16,405 nucleotides of DNA, taken from positions 1-16,405 of the forward strand of contig JAOTSL010000033.1 of NCBI GenBank assembly GCA_029864945.1, given 5' to 3'. Source of the stretch: Gammaproteobacteria bacterium. GTDB taxonomy: Bacteria > Pseudomonadota > Gammaproteobacteria > S012-40. The number at the start of each line of letters is the position of its first letter. The stretch's first letter is position 1. The position numbers and the translations under genes are program-made. Shown piece after piece: positions 1-8,859 of the stretch. Under the pieces are notes generated by a model. It searched no databases and had not been told where the DNA came from. It saw only the letters and a list, made by a program, of their open reading frames with translations.

Positions 1-1
1 A

Positions 2-616
2 GGCGGTATCATAGTCCCTCCCGATGGCTACCTAAAAAAATGCGCTGAGATTTGCAAAAAACACAATGTATTGCTCATTTGCGATGAGATTCAGACAGGA
101 TTGGGCCGTACCGGAAAATTATTTGCCTCTGATCACGACAATGTTAAACCTGATGGCCTCATTTTAGGGAAAGCACTTGGCGGTGGCATGCTTGCTGTTT
201 CTATGTTTCTTTGTAGAAAAGACGTGATGGATGTTTTTACACCCGGCGATCATGGCAGCACGTTTGGTGGCAACCCATTGTCTGCTGCTGTCGGTCTTGA
301 AGCACTCAAACTCACTGTTGAAAAACAATTACCTGAAGTCGCTGCCAGTCTTGGCGCTCACTTCATAAAGTCATTAAAAGAAATAAAATCACCTCTGATC
401 AAAGAAGTTCGCGGAAAAGGCTTACTTATTGGCGTAGAAGTAAATCCGGAAATAGCCAGCGCCCGAAAAGTATGCGAAATATTAATGAGTAAAGGCTTAT
501 TAACCAAAGAAACACACGAAACAGTTGTTCGTTTTGCCCCTCCACTAACCACTACAAAAAGCGAACTCGATAGCGCAATCAATATCATTCGAGATGCTTT
601 TACTAGCTTCTCTTAA
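2..616 (+). CDS. rocD: Ornithine aminotransferase, 3' part (5' end outside window)
   Basis: This is the C-terminal half of a class-III PLP-dependent aminotransferase; the reading frame is open from base 2, so the true start lies left of the window. Counting from base 2, the PLP-binding Asp-Glu pair is seen in LLICDEIQTGLGRTG (D28/E29), and the Schiff-base lysine is K57 in LILGKALGGG. Further family blocks are GEHGSTYGGNPL-like (PGDHGSTFGGNPLSAA), RGKGLLIGVE and a C-terminal RFAPPLT. The wording of these blocks fits ornithine-oxo-acid aminotransferase (ornithine plus 2-oxoglutarate giving glutamate semialdehyde) better than acetylornithine aminotransferase, which is the main alternative. The enzyme is cytosolic. 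The stop codon lies within the direct repeat that flanks the palindromic element immediately downstream. Confidence 0.88.
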   Translation, partial: GGIIVPPDGYLKKCAEICKKHNVLLICDEIQTGLGRTGKLFASDHDNVKPDGLILGKALGGGMLAVSMFLCRKDVMDVFTPGDHGSTFGGNPLSAAVGLEALKLTVEKQLPEVAASLGAHFIKSLKEIKSPLIKEVRGKGLLIGVEVNPEIASARKVCEILMSKGLLTKETHETVVRFAPPLTTTKSELDSAINIIRDAFTSFS

Positions 617-785
617 ACCTAGATTAATCAGTTGATCCACGATTTATAGCACAATCATTTGATTCGCTTAGCTATATGAAAAATGTTTGATTCACCAACC
701 AGGTGAACGCAAAAAATTTCATTACGCTAATCAAACCAACTGCTTGCACTCTAAACGCGCGTCCAATTGATTATTCTAGGTTAAA
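613..785. repeat. 163-bp imperfect palindromic element (MITE-like) flanked by TTAAA direct repeats
   Basis: Bases 618-780 form one gapless palindrome centred on base 699. The outer arms (616-634 and 764-782) match at 17 of 19 positions, with termini CCTAGA and TCTAGG. The inner 62 positions match at 38. The apex is TTCACC (691-696) facing GGTGAA (702-707). The direct repeat TTAAA occurs at 613-617 and 781-785 immediately outside the termini and looks like a 5-bp target-site duplication. It contains the TAA stop of the aminotransferase gene. No transposase is present. An alternative is a structured 3' UTR or bidirectional terminator between rocD and the convergent GGDEF/EAL gene, though there is no clear T-tract. 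The symmetry is certain; the mobile-element reading is inferred. Confidence 0.6.
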
Positions 786-800
786 CATACTATTATAGTA

Positions 801-3653
801 TCAAGCAGCTAAGATTCCAGGCTTACCAACATGAAAGCCTTGAGCATAGTCAATATTATATGACTTTAGAATAATTAACGTTTCGTCATCCTGGACAAAT
901 TCAGCAATGGTCTTTTTACCAAACTCTCTTGCAATATCGGCCATTGCCTTCACCAATATCTGATCATTTCTATTCGCTGGTAAATCATGAATAAATGAGC
1001 CATCGATTTTAACAAAGTCTACCGGCAATTCTTTCAAATAGTAAAATGATGAAAATCCAACACCAAAATCATCAAGGGCAAAGCGACAACCAAAATCGTG
1101 AATTTTTCGAATTAAATTTGCTGCCCCAACCAGGTCGGACAATGCGGCTGTTTCAGTAATTTCAAAAATGATATTTGATGGATCAACATTTGACAAATTT
1201 AGTAATCGATCCAACAATGGTAGCAACTGCGGATCAGAAAAAGAATGAGCGGACAGATTAATCGCCATCACCAATTCGTTTCCTATTTCAGACTGTCTCT
1301 GCAACTCAGATATCGCCTTACGCAATACCAGATGATCAATATCATGAATCAACCCGGTTTTTTCTGCTACCGCGATAAACGGCGACGGCAACAACAAGTC
1401 TCCATTATCATCTCTAATACGAATAAGCGCTTCATAATGAGAAACATCATTATCAGAAATATTTAAAATCGGCTGATAATGCAATTCAAACTTATCATGT
1501 GCCAAAGCATCTACAATTTTATGTCGCCAGTACAACTGCGTTTCAATTCGTTCTTTTACATTATCCTCTTTAGAAAACATATGCCAACAACCACGACCTC
1601 GAGATTTTGCTTGATACATTGCCAAATCAGCATTTGATAGTAAATCGTTCGCACTCACCGCATGATCTGGATACATAGCAACACCAATACTTGCACTGGT
1701 CCGGTGATTACTGTCCATCATTGGTAATCGTAAGGAAATTAAATGCTTGTTAATTTTATTTGCCACGTCAACAGCATCATCTACCATTATATTAGGTAGA
1801 ATAATCGCAAATTCATCACCACCTAATCGAGCAATATAATCCGACTCGCGCAATATAAGTTTAAGGCAGTCAGATACCGCCTTTATTAAAAGGTCACCGG
1901 TTTGATGCCCTAAAGTATCATTAAGTTGTTTAAAATTATCCAGATCCAGAAATAGTAAGCCGACATCCTGCTTATACCTATTTGCGATACTCAATGTTCT
2001 TTTTAAAATTGAATTAAATCTGCGACGATTATACAATCCAGTTAATGAATCATGGTCTGCCAGCCATCCAATTTCTTGCTCATATGCTTTACGGTCAGAA
2101 ACGTCTAAGCCGACAGATAAAACTGTTGCACCATTGGTATTTTTAGATTCAATATGAGAGTGCAACCACTCAATGGTACATAGCTTGCCATTTTTCCGCG
2201 GCAGGCTAATCTCATTCCGGTACCGAGAAAGCCCACCATCAGACACTTTTTTCAAATTATATCTAAATAATGATTGATCTGATTCACCACAAAGGTACCT
2301 GGAAAACCCCTGCCCGACGAGTTCCTCAGGACGATAACCAATAACACTTTCAACCTGCTGACTAACCAGAATTATTTTTCCATTTGCATCCATTGTTACA
2401 ATAATAACCTGAGCAGTATCTAACAAATGCTTTATAAAATCTCGCTCTACGGTCAATTCACCCATCTTTTTCGATAGAGCCCTTGAGCGCTCCTCGACAC
2501 TCTTTTCAAGCCCCTCTAGTTGGGTTGCCAAGTCAATGATCGACTCATCAAGTATATCAATCTCGTCTTTAAACAAAGAAAACCGCCTAGGCTGGCTAAC
2601 AGATTCCCGCGCTCGCCCAAAAGCGCTGACGGCAAGCAGCGGAATTACGTTGAGTGTTCGCATTAAATTTGACATCGTTGGCCACAAAATGAGCAGCAGT
2701 GCTAATTCAGATAACAGCACACCAAAAATCCCTGTCCAAAGTGTTTCGCTCACTGCTTTTTCTATAACGCTAACAGGCTCAGATATATCCTCAAGAAAAA
2801 CAACGTATACTTCACTTGACTCATCTAATAGCCGTGCTTTTATTTCAAAAATTTTACCGCCCACATTCTGAATTGAACCATGCTTTTCAACATCAGATAA
2901 CGCAACATTTTTTGAAAATGTTTTTAATATTGAGTTAGTTTTCGCGTAATTGGAAAGCGCTATAACTTTTACTTCCCAGGGACTCATGATTCGAGGCGAA
3001 CTCTGTGAATCAACATACTCCGCTGACAAAATCCCGATATCGATATTTGCAGTGCGACTGAAATTAATTATCGACTCCACCAATGACCGCCCCACAATAG
3101 TAACGCCCCATTGTTTTTGTTGAGAAAAAATAGGAACAAACACATATTGACGACAGGTTACACTGCAATAAACTTTAGTGACCGGCCTCTCAATATTACG
3201 CCTATCAGATAACAAATCGTCAATAAAAGGGGCAAACGAACTTTGCAAAAGACCTGTATCACCCCACAATTTTAATTTATCAGCCCCTATATTATAAAAA
3301 CCAACCGTGTCGATATCTGCCTGTATTTGCAAGGTCGGCCACTGAGATTCAAATAAACTATACAACGCATTAGTATCGTCATTATCAATCAACGTCTGCA
3401 TACCATACAAAGAAGGAGTAATTTCGGCGATCTGTTGCAAATAAACGGCTGATTGACTTATCAAACCCTCAAGCTGAACGGTATTACGCTGTAACGCGAG
3501 ATCTCGATCCGCCTGAAATCCTTCCTCAAGGCCAGACTTATGAAAATAATAAAAATAGCTATTGATAACGATTAAAATGAGACTAAGGAATAACAACACA
3601 CTCCATTTCAAACTGAAGAAAACTGTTTTTTCCTGAACACGAAGCTTTTGCAT
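801..3653 (-). CDS. Membrane receptor with PAS, GGDEF and EAL domains (c-di-GMP turnover)
   Basis: A 950-residue inner-membrane signalling protein. Order: TM helix at about 17-37, periplasmic sensor of about 265 residues with two nearby cysteines (YCSVTCRQ), TM helix at about 304-326, coiled coil (about 360-405), PAS (about 406-521), GGDEF, EAL. The diguanylate-cyclase signature RLGGDEF is intact (GGDEF at 611-615), with a canonical RxxD inhibitory site (RESD, 602-605) five residues upstream. The phosphodiesterase part has YEALIR (EAL at 741-743), INLS, FEITET, DDFGVG (861-864), KIDG and YAQGF. The usual AEGVE/AEFVE motif reads AEFVQ, so one active-site Glu is Gln. I chose ATG 3653 because AAGAAG sits about 6 nt before it and it lies just after the porin stop. 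A GTG at 3710 would overlap that gene. Third gene of the operon. Confidence 0.9.
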   Translation of the reverse strand: MQKLRVQEKTVFFSLKWSVLLFLSLILIVINSYFYYFHKSGLEEGFQADRDLALQRNTVQLEGLISQSAVYLQQIAEITPSLYGMQTLIDNDDTNALYSLFESQWPTLQIQADIDTVGFYNIGADKLKLWGDTGLLQSSFAPFIDDLLSDRRNIERPVTKVYCSVTCRQYVFVPIFSQQKQWGVTIVGRSLVESIINFSRTANIDIGILSAEYVDSQSSPRIMSPWEVKVIALSNYAKTNSILKTFSKNVALSDVEKHGSIQNVGGKIFEIKARLLDESSEVYVVFLEDISEPVSVIEKAVSETLWTGIFGVLLSELALLLILWPTMSNLMRTLNVIPLLAVSAFGRARESVSQPRRFSLFKDEIDILDESIIDLATQLEGLEKSVEERSRALSKKMGELTVERDFIKHLLDTAQVIIVTMDANGKIILVSQQVESVIGYRPEELVGQGFSRYLCGESDQSLFRYNLKKVSDGGLSRYRNEISLPRKNGKLCTIEWLHSHIESKNTNGATVLSVGLDVSDRKAYEQEIGWLADHDSLTGLYNRRRFNSILKRTLSIANRYKQDVGLLFLDLDNFKQLNDTLGHQTGDLLIKAVSDCLKLILRESDYIARLGGDEFAIILPNIMVDDAVDVANKINKHLISLRLPMMDSNHRTSASIGVAMYPDHAVSANDLLSNADLAMYQAKSRGRGCWHMFSKEDNVKERIETQLYWRHKIVDALAHDKFELHYQPILNISDNDVSHYEALIRIRDDNGDLLLPSPFIAVAEKTGLIHDIDHLVLRKAISELQRQSEIGNELVMAINLSAHSFSDPQLLPLLDRLLNLSNVDPSNIIFEITETAALSDLVGAANLIRKIHDFGCRFALDDFGVGFSSFYYLKELPVDFVKIDGSFIHDLPANRNDQILVKAMADIAREFGKKTIAEFVQDDETLIILKSYNIDYAQGFHVGKPGILAA

Positions 3654-3670
3654 ACAATCTTCTTTATAAA

Positions 3671-4906
3671 CTAAAAACGATACGACATTGAGTAATTCAA
3701 CATTTTCCACTTACGCTCTATCATGGATTCATCAGCATTATCTTGCTTTGGCAGCCAGGCAGTACCGTCAACAGAGTGTAACTCCAATCTGCTCATCCAA
3801 TACCTGCTCATCTTAAATTGCACACCAAGCATAATATCCTTAGCATAACGAGAGTAGTTTTTAACCGCCACCTGTTTCGCCAATAACAGTTTCGTAAATT
3901 TCATTCCATCACGATCCTCTTTATCCGCGTACAAAACATCATATCTCGCAATTACATTCCACTTATGATTAAACCGAAAGATAGACTGAACATAAAAACT
4001 TTCGCCTGTTTTGTTGTTAGCATCAGATGGAATATACGCTATACCGTCTGACTTAACTTTCCTTTGCGCATATTCACCAACAAAACTCCACCTCATCAAA
4101 TTATATTTCAGTGAAAATATATTCATTTTAAAATCAACTTCACCATTACCGTTAAAAGACGGAGCTTCAGACTCAGCCGGATCATAATCAAGAAATAACC
4201 TAACATGACTAAATGCGCCCGTGATGCGTGAGTCATTTGACTCAAACCTGACGCGCCCAATTAAAGATGGCTTCGCCACAAACTCACCTGACTTGCTATC
4301 ACCTAGCAATGCATATTCCGTATTTTCATCTGTTACCCTTGGCATACCAACAACGAATGTGCCATTAAATAAACCAATTGTCGTTTGTTTATGACCATAA
4401 ACATGCATAGCGTCTGATGAAACAGACAAATCTCTCGTGCGTTCAAAATAAATTGACTGGGGTAAAATAATATTTTCTCGGGTAAACGACACATCCCTTG
4501 TTTCATTATAAAACCCAAAAGGGTTTTTAACTCTCCCCATTCGCAGCCCCAAACCATAATTCGACTTGTCGATTAAACGATAATCCAATAATGCAAAATC
4601 AACTCTAGGCTTGCCATCATCCGTTTTACCGGCCCTTCGGGAAAGTAATTGCGAAGCAAACTGTAACCTAGGTGATACTTTTACAAACCCATTAATTCCA
4701 ATTTCTGTATACCCTAAGCTTCCTTTGCCTACGCTCGAGCCTAGAAAATTATTATTTTCAGTTTTTATATAAGACTGCATAATAAAACCACTCATATGCA
4801 CATTTGAAAATTTCGAGGCAGCGTAAACACTGTCGGGCAACAGCAACAATTGCAGCGACAAATAAATAATGCAGTGCCATTTACTCAACGTTAATTTTTT
4901 TAACAC
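3671..4906 (-). CDS. Porin-like outer-membrane beta-barrel protein
   Basis: A 411-residue secreted protein. From the chosen GTG it begins MLKKLTLSKW, followed by a hydrophobic core and an Ala-containing cleavage site near residue 29 (VYA|AS), a textbook signal peptide. The mature part alternates polar and aromatic residues in many amphipathic strands (LGLRMGRVKNPFGF, FVGEYAQRK, WNVIARYDVLY) and ends in a C-terminal Phe (MSYRF), as outer-membrane barrels do. It resembles the phosphate-selective porin (OprO/OprP) type of barrel in general style, but I cannot assign a substrate. The start is set by GGAGG at 4916-4920; longer forms from ATG 4969 or 4933 bury the signal peptide. It overlaps the upstream gene by 26 bases and is followed after 17 bases by the GGDEF/EAL receptor, so all three are probably co-translated. 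Confidence 0.72.
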   Translation of the reverse strand: MLKKLTLSKWHCIIYLSLQLLLLPDSVYAASKFSNVHMSGFIMQSYIKTENNNFLGSSVGKGSLGYTEIGINGFVKVSPRLQFASQLLSRRAGKTDDGKPRVDFALLDYRLIDKSNYGLGLRMGRVKNPFGFYNETRDVSFTRENIILPQSIYFERTRDLSVSSDAMHVYGHKQTTIGLFNGTFVVGMPRVTDENTEYALLGDSKSGEFVAKPSLIGRVRFESNDSRITGAFSHVRLFLDYDPAESEAPSFNGNGEVDFKMNIFSLKYNLMRWSFVGEYAQRKVKSDGIAYIPSDANNKTGESFYVQSIFRFNHKWNVIARYDVLYADKEDRDGMKFTKLLLAKQVAVKNYSRYAKDIMLGVQFKMSRYWMSRLELHSVDGTAWLPKQDNADESMIERKWKMLNYSMSYRF

Positions 4907-5348
4907 CAGCAGGCACCTCCATTTTAGTAACATAACCGATCGCACCAGGTGTTGATTTAACTCTAGCAATCATTTCCTGCTCCGTTTCAACAACAACAGG
5001 CGCCTGGCCAGTGCCGGAAAAAACCAACACATCCCACACCCTTTGTAATTGATACGGGAAAATACTCAAGGTTTCTAAACAAAATTTCCGATGGGATTCA
5101 CCGACAGGATCTAATATGAAAACGGTTACCCCAACACCGTCATCCCATGATTGCAATCTCATACTGTAAATGGAACGCAATGTATTACGAGATAACTTTT
5201 TTTCCACACCAGAGTGAACTATTATATCGTTCGAATAAGCCTTAGAACTTACACTAAGGCATAATGAAAGCACCCATAATATTAGAATCCATTTTGGGAA
5301 ACGGCTGCAATAACTAAAATGCATTTTATAAAAACCGATATACTGCAT
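4881..5348 (-). CDS. Short PstS-like periplasmic substrate-binding protein
   Basis: A 155-residue protein with an N-terminal signal peptide (hydrophobic stretch WILILWVLSLCLSV, possible cleavage after SKAYS). The remainder matches the pattern of short phosphate-ABC-type binding proteins: IYSMRLQSWDDG, ILDPVGESHRKFCLETL, VFSGTGQAPVVV and TPGAIGYV. The last is the typical glycine-rich closing motif of the PstS-like fold. At about half the length of a transport PstS, and with no permease or ATPase genes nearby, it is more likely a sensory or accessory ligand-binding protein than an uptake component. It is the first gene of the operon with the porin-like and GGDEF/EAL genes. ATG 5348 gives the longest form; ATG 5324 (MHFSYC...) gives a more compact signal peptide and may be the true start. 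Neither has a clear ribosome binding site. Confidence 0.72.
   Translation of the reverse strand: MQYIGFYKMHFSYCSRFPKWILILWVLSLCLSVSSKAYSNDIIVHSGVEKKLSRNTLRSIYSMRLQSWDDGVGVTVFILDPVGESHRKFCLETLSIFPYQLQRVWDVLVFSGTGQAPVVVETEQEMIARVKSTPGAIGYVTKMEVPAGVKKINVE
4916..4920 (-). promoter_or_regulatory. Strong Shine-Dalgarno that decides the porin GTG start
   Basis: On the minus strand this reads GGAGG, 9 nt before GTG 4906. It lies inside the last codons of the PstS-like gene, which suggests translational coupling. It is the strongest ribosome binding site I saw on the minus strand. Confidence 0.6.
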
Positions 5349-5394
5349 AATATTTTTTCAAAATCCTATTAAATAGCCTCAAGACAATCTATTT

Positions 5395-5422
5395 ATTATA
5401 ATAATCTAAATAAATGTTTAAA
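5395..5422 (-). promoter_or_regulatory. Candidate sigma-70 promoter of the PstS-like/porin/GGDEF-EAL operon
   Basis: On the minus strand, TTTAAA (5417-5422, 4 of 6 to the -35 consensus) is followed after 16 bp by a perfect TATAAT (5395-5400). The predicted transcript starts about 40 nt before ATG 5348. The region is very AT-rich, so chance matches are expected. Confidence 0.35.
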
Positions 5423-5576
5423 TTGAATGCAGCCTACAATAAAAGGATACTAGACTATAATTAGCACCTTGAGAAGAAACTTTGTCAATCATTCAAAATC
5501 AAGTGCTCCAGATGAAAGAATACCCTAAACTACTTACTTCTATCCTAAACATATTTTTCAGGCGCTAATAATTCAC

Positions 5577-6368
5577 ATGCAAAATATTATTACCCATTTT
5601 AATAATTATTTTGAGATTGTTCCTGCAACAACTCGAGAACATTTACAAGAATGCCACAAGCTTCGATACCAGACTTTTTGTGTTGAAAAGCACTATTTTA
5701 TCGAAAATGAATATAAAAATTCTTCGGAAATTGACGAATACGACACCCGGTCAGCGCACAGCCTAATATTACATAAAGATTCAGGACTTTATGCCGCCTC
5801 TGTTCGTCTAGTGCTCCCATCGTTTAATCGGGTTTCTGAAATATTTCCCATTGAATCTCATTTAACACAAAGCTGTCGCCACGAATATGCTAAATTAGTG
5901 AATGCTCCACGAGAGCATGTCGCCGAAATATCACGATTATTAATCTCTAAACACTTCAGGCAGCGTACCGGTGAAAGTAGCACTATACATGGGATAGGAA
6001 ATGATTTCGGTATGATGTCGTCAAGGCAAAAACGACAATTTGCCGCACAAATTTCACTTGGTTTATTCAAAGCTATTATATTAATGAGTGAAAAACACGA
6101 AATTAGTTATTGGTTGGCACTAATGGAGCCTCAACTAATTCGGCTTCTTGCGCGTATAGGCATCCACTTCAAACACTTAAGCAAACATATAAAATATTGC
6201 GGAGATCGCCACGTTTGTTTTGAAAATGGCAGAGAAGTGTTGCTAGGTATTCATAGGCAACGACCGGATATCTGGGCATTTATCACTGATGAAGGGAAGC
6301 ACAGCCTGAAAGCTCACACCTCACCACCATTAGTAAATATTAAAGAGACAGCTCTACTGTCGGAATAG
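5577..6368 (+). CDS. PEP-CTERM/exosortase system-associated acyltransferase (GNAT-like)
   Basis: A 263-residue protein of the GNAT-like, autoinducer-synthase-related acyltransferase family linked to exosortase/PEP-CTERM systems. Visible family blocks: FEIVPATTREHLQECHKLRYQTFCVE (residues 12-37), DEYDTRSAHSLI (about 53-64), VRLVLP (about 76-81), FPIE near residue 90 and VAEISRLLISKHFRQR (115-130). Length is normal for the family and the protein has no signal peptide, so it should be cytoplasmic. The family is proposed to modify proteins or precursors of the exosortase sorting pathway; its substrate is not established. No exosortase, PEP-CTERM protein or EPS gene is visible in the window, so it stands alone. 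Its last 29 bases overlap the convergent DUF748 gene. A TATAAT at 5456-5461 could be its -10, but the -35 is poor. ATG 5577 is the first start in the frame; its ribosome binding site is weak. Confidence 0.85.
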   Translation: MQNIITHFNNYFEIVPATTREHLQECHKLRYQTFCVEKHYFIENEYKNSSEIDEYDTRSAHSLILHKDSGLYAASVRLVLPSFNRVSEIFPIESHLTQSCRHEYAKLVNAPREHVAEISRLLISKHFRQRTGESSTIHGIGNDFGMMSSRQKRQFAAQISLGLFKAIILMSEKHEISYWLALMEPQLIRLLARIGIHFKHLSKHIKYCGDRHVCFENGREVLLGIHRQRPDIWAFITDEGKHSLKAHTSPPLVNIKETALLSE

Positions 6369-8781
6369 CCTTGAGGTCTTTATCTATTTTGCTACTACAC
6401 TCATTAATTCGTGCCGGATCTAGCGCGTAAGTATCAACAATATAACGCTTAACGGCCTGGCTCCTCGACGAGGCGAGCTTTAACAATCGATTTTGCCTGC
6501 TCATTATATCCAGTGACTCATCAACCGCCTTATCTTTTTCTGCATCCGTCAAATTTTTCTTTATCGCTAGCCAGTCATTTTCAACTGATATCGCACAAAC
6601 CGTTAGGCTTAATTTAGGGCGCTCAATAAAGAGTTTTGCTAACTTTGTTAAGTGGCTTTTATTGCCTGCAGATAACTCAACAGAGCCATAATCAAACTCC
6701 AACGACTCAAAACGTGGCTGCACCGCTTTTCCAATAAGTTTACCTGCCGATATGATCAAACCTAACGGCTGAACGGCTTGTGTAATATAATAAGTAGCCG
6801 CAAATCTTAATGCCTTTGTCATTGCCGTGCTGTATATGGACTGCAGATGAAAATCAGGGTCTGAAATCTTTCCTTTAATGGGGATATCTAGACTGATAAT
6901 ATCATTTTTATCCCGCAATACATCCAACGTCAAATTCAACGGCATGGGCATTTCTACCATCCAGCTTTTACTAACCTCACTATCCCCCGACTCTAGCTTT
7001 AATTTATTGAGTTGAAAATTGTTTTTTATATTCAACTTATCATTCACAATGTCTATTTTTATATGTGAATTCGCTGAGCCTCGCTTGATGAATAGATCCG
7101 CATACTTACCTGAATAAGATGAAAATGGGACTAATGCCAGATTTTTTATATTCGCTTCAAATTTCGCATTTAGCTTCGGAGAAAAAGGCTGTAGCTTCCC
7201 GTTAAAATTGATATGCCCGTAATCATCAATATCTGCACTAAAAGTCGCTGTAGTCCATACATTATCATCGCGCGTATCCACATTTTCCAATTCAAAATCA
7301 ATTTTGTTAATTTTAGTTTCAAACGCCGGGGTTACCGAGTTATCAACAAAATTAAAACTACTATCCGTATTAATATTCAATTTTTGAATCTTCACTGGAA
7401 ATAATTGCTTGCTGGCTTCCTTTACCCCTTCTGTTCCCTCCTCATTCGCCAACGTCATTTCAACATTATCTTCTTTATGAGACGGCATTTTATTGCCCGT
7501 GTCGTCAAATTTAAATAATTCTGTGGTCACTCGAAAACCACCACCTGGATTGATGATTAGATTTGACTGCAATTTCACAACATCTATTTTGTCAATAATT
7601 AGCTCTTTATCCAAGTAACGAACATCTGACAAATTCATATTCCCGATAGACAACGGTGCCGCATTATCCTCAGACAGATTTTTCACTGCAATAAATTGCT
7701 GCAGAAAAATGTTATCGACTTTCAATAATTTGAACGAACTTATTCGAATATTTGTTAACTCAAATCTATTAAGTGCACCAAGCAACATAGGTGCTCCGAT
7801 TGTTTCAATTCGCAACGGAGATAATTTCAGGTTGGATAATGATTCGATTGTCCCGTCTAAGATATTGTCAGAAAACGTCAGCGCCAAATCACCATCCCAG
7901 CTAAGTTTTTCTTCTTTAACGCTAATTTCATTGGCGAGATCATTAAAAAATACATCAACTAAGGCCAGCTCGCCATTTAACGTAATATTTTTTGTACCGT
8001 GTTTCATTGAATAGGATAATTGCAGAGCGGTAAAAAGCGTTGCCTGTATATCGCTGTAAGGTAAGTTATTTTGAGTTGCGCTAATTGGCGGTACCATTAA
8101 AGGGTCTACTAATGGCGCTATCAACGGGGTTAGCAAAAGACCTTGCACATCAACAAAAACATTAAGCTCAAGAGACGGTGAAAAAGGTCGTAAATCCCCT
8201 TTTAAAGACACGGTATTTTTATTTACGAGCAATAACAGCTCAAACAATGATTTATTATTCGGCCCCCAATCAGTAGCCCTATCCATTTTAAATGATTTAA
8301 CCACCACCTGACTTTTAAATTTTTGCGTATCGAATGTGATGTCCGCATTTTCAATCTCAATATCACCAATACCAAACTGCCACGATGATTTCAATTCAAC
8401 GACTTCGCCGTTCTGGAGATTACTCCCTTCATTAACAGGGATGACGATACCGCCAATATTCCAAAAATTTTCTTTCTCTGTCACCTGCGTTTTAACATTC
8501 AATAACGCCAAGGATTCTATATATAATTTACGCTCAAACAATAACCCAAGATCAATATCAACTAAAAAATGACCCAAATGAAACTCCGCACCGCTGTCAC
8601 TGTAAATATGCACACCTTCTAGTCCAGTTTCTCCAGTAAACACATTAAAACGAACGTTTTCTATCGACGCCTCCACGCCAAATTTTTTTTCGAGGTGTGA
8701 CGTTGCAGCAATCTGCACAACATAAGGTATGGAAACAAAAAGAAGTGTTAAAAATAATATGGTGTATTTAATCAGGCGCAT
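6340..8781 (-). CDS. DUF748 (AsmA-like) envelope protein
   Basis: An 813-residue protein of the DUF748 family, related to AsmA/TamB-type bridging proteins. The N-terminus MRLIKYTILFLTLLFVSIPY is a signal anchor, followed by a long periplasmic region rich in beta-strands with repeated GxLxPFSPxL units (GDLRPFSPSLELN, GKLQPFSPKLNAK). The C-terminal third carries the DUF748 signature SLDIPIKGKISDPDFHL, then TKALRFAATYYITQAVQPLG and KLTVCAISVE-like sequence. AsmA-like proteins are linked to lipid movement and outer-membrane homeostasis, but no function is established for this one. I chose ATG 8781 because it puts the signal anchor at the N-terminus; ATG 8859 would add 26 unusual residues and neither start has a good ribosome binding site. 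It ends 29 bases inside the convergent acyltransferase gene and is divergent from the lipoprotein gene. Confidence 0.82.
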   Translation of the reverse strand: MRLIKYTILFLTLLFVSIPYVVQIAATSHLEKKFGVEASIENVRFNVFTGETGLEGVHIYSDSGAEFHLGHFLVDIDLGLLFERKLYIESLALLNVKTQVTEKENFWNIGGIVIPVNEGSNLQNGEVVELKSSWQFGIGDIEIENADITFDTQKFKSQVVVKSFKMDRATDWGPNNKSLFELLLLVNKNTVSLKGDLRPFSPSLELNVFVDVQGLLLTPLIAPLVDPLMVPPISATQNNLPYSDIQATLFTALQLSYSMKHGTKNITLNGELALVDVFFNDLANEISVKEEKLSWDGDLALTFSDNILDGTIESLSNLKLSPLRIETIGAPMLLGALNRFELTNIRISSFKLLKVDNIFLQQFIAVKNLSEDNAAPLSIGNMNLSDVRYLDKELIIDKIDVVKLQSNLIINPGGGFRVTTELFKFDDTGNKMPSHKEDNVEMTLANEEGTEGVKEASKQLFPVKIQKLNINTDSSFNFVDNSVTPAFETKINKIDFELENVDTRDDNVWTTATFSADIDDYGHINFNGKLQPFSPKLNAKFEANIKNLALVPFSSYSGKYADLFIKRGSANSHIKIDIVNDKLNIKNNFQLNKLKLESGDSEVSKSWMVEMPMPLNLTLDVLRDKNDIISLDIPIKGKISDPDFHLQSIYSTAMTKALRFAATYYITQAVQPLGLIISAGKLIGKAVQPRFESLEFDYGSVELSAGNKSHLTKLAKLFIERPKLSLTVCAISVENDWLAIKKNLTDAEKDKAVDESLDIMSRQNRLLKLASSRSQAVKRYIVDTYALDPARINECSSKIDKDLKAIPTVELSL

Positions 8782-8859
8782 TTTTTTGAATATAATTATT
8801 ATAATATTTTGTTTTAAGGGCAAACCGTAAGTGTGCCAATAATTTGGCAAAAATAACAT

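Noticed and set aside
612..786. Integron attC site: the palindrome's right end reads GTTAAAC, matching GTTRRRY, and AAC/GTT lie opposite each other.
   Set aside because: The left box (CTTAAAC) does not fit RYYYAAC, the length is above the usual attC range, and rocD is not a cassette-type gene. No integrase or second similar site was seen.
5524..5550. Direct repeat CCTAAAC (5524-5530, 5544-5550) upstream of the acyltransferase.
   Set aside because: Only 7 bp in an AT-rich leader, spaced 20 bp with no promoter alignment; chance is likely.
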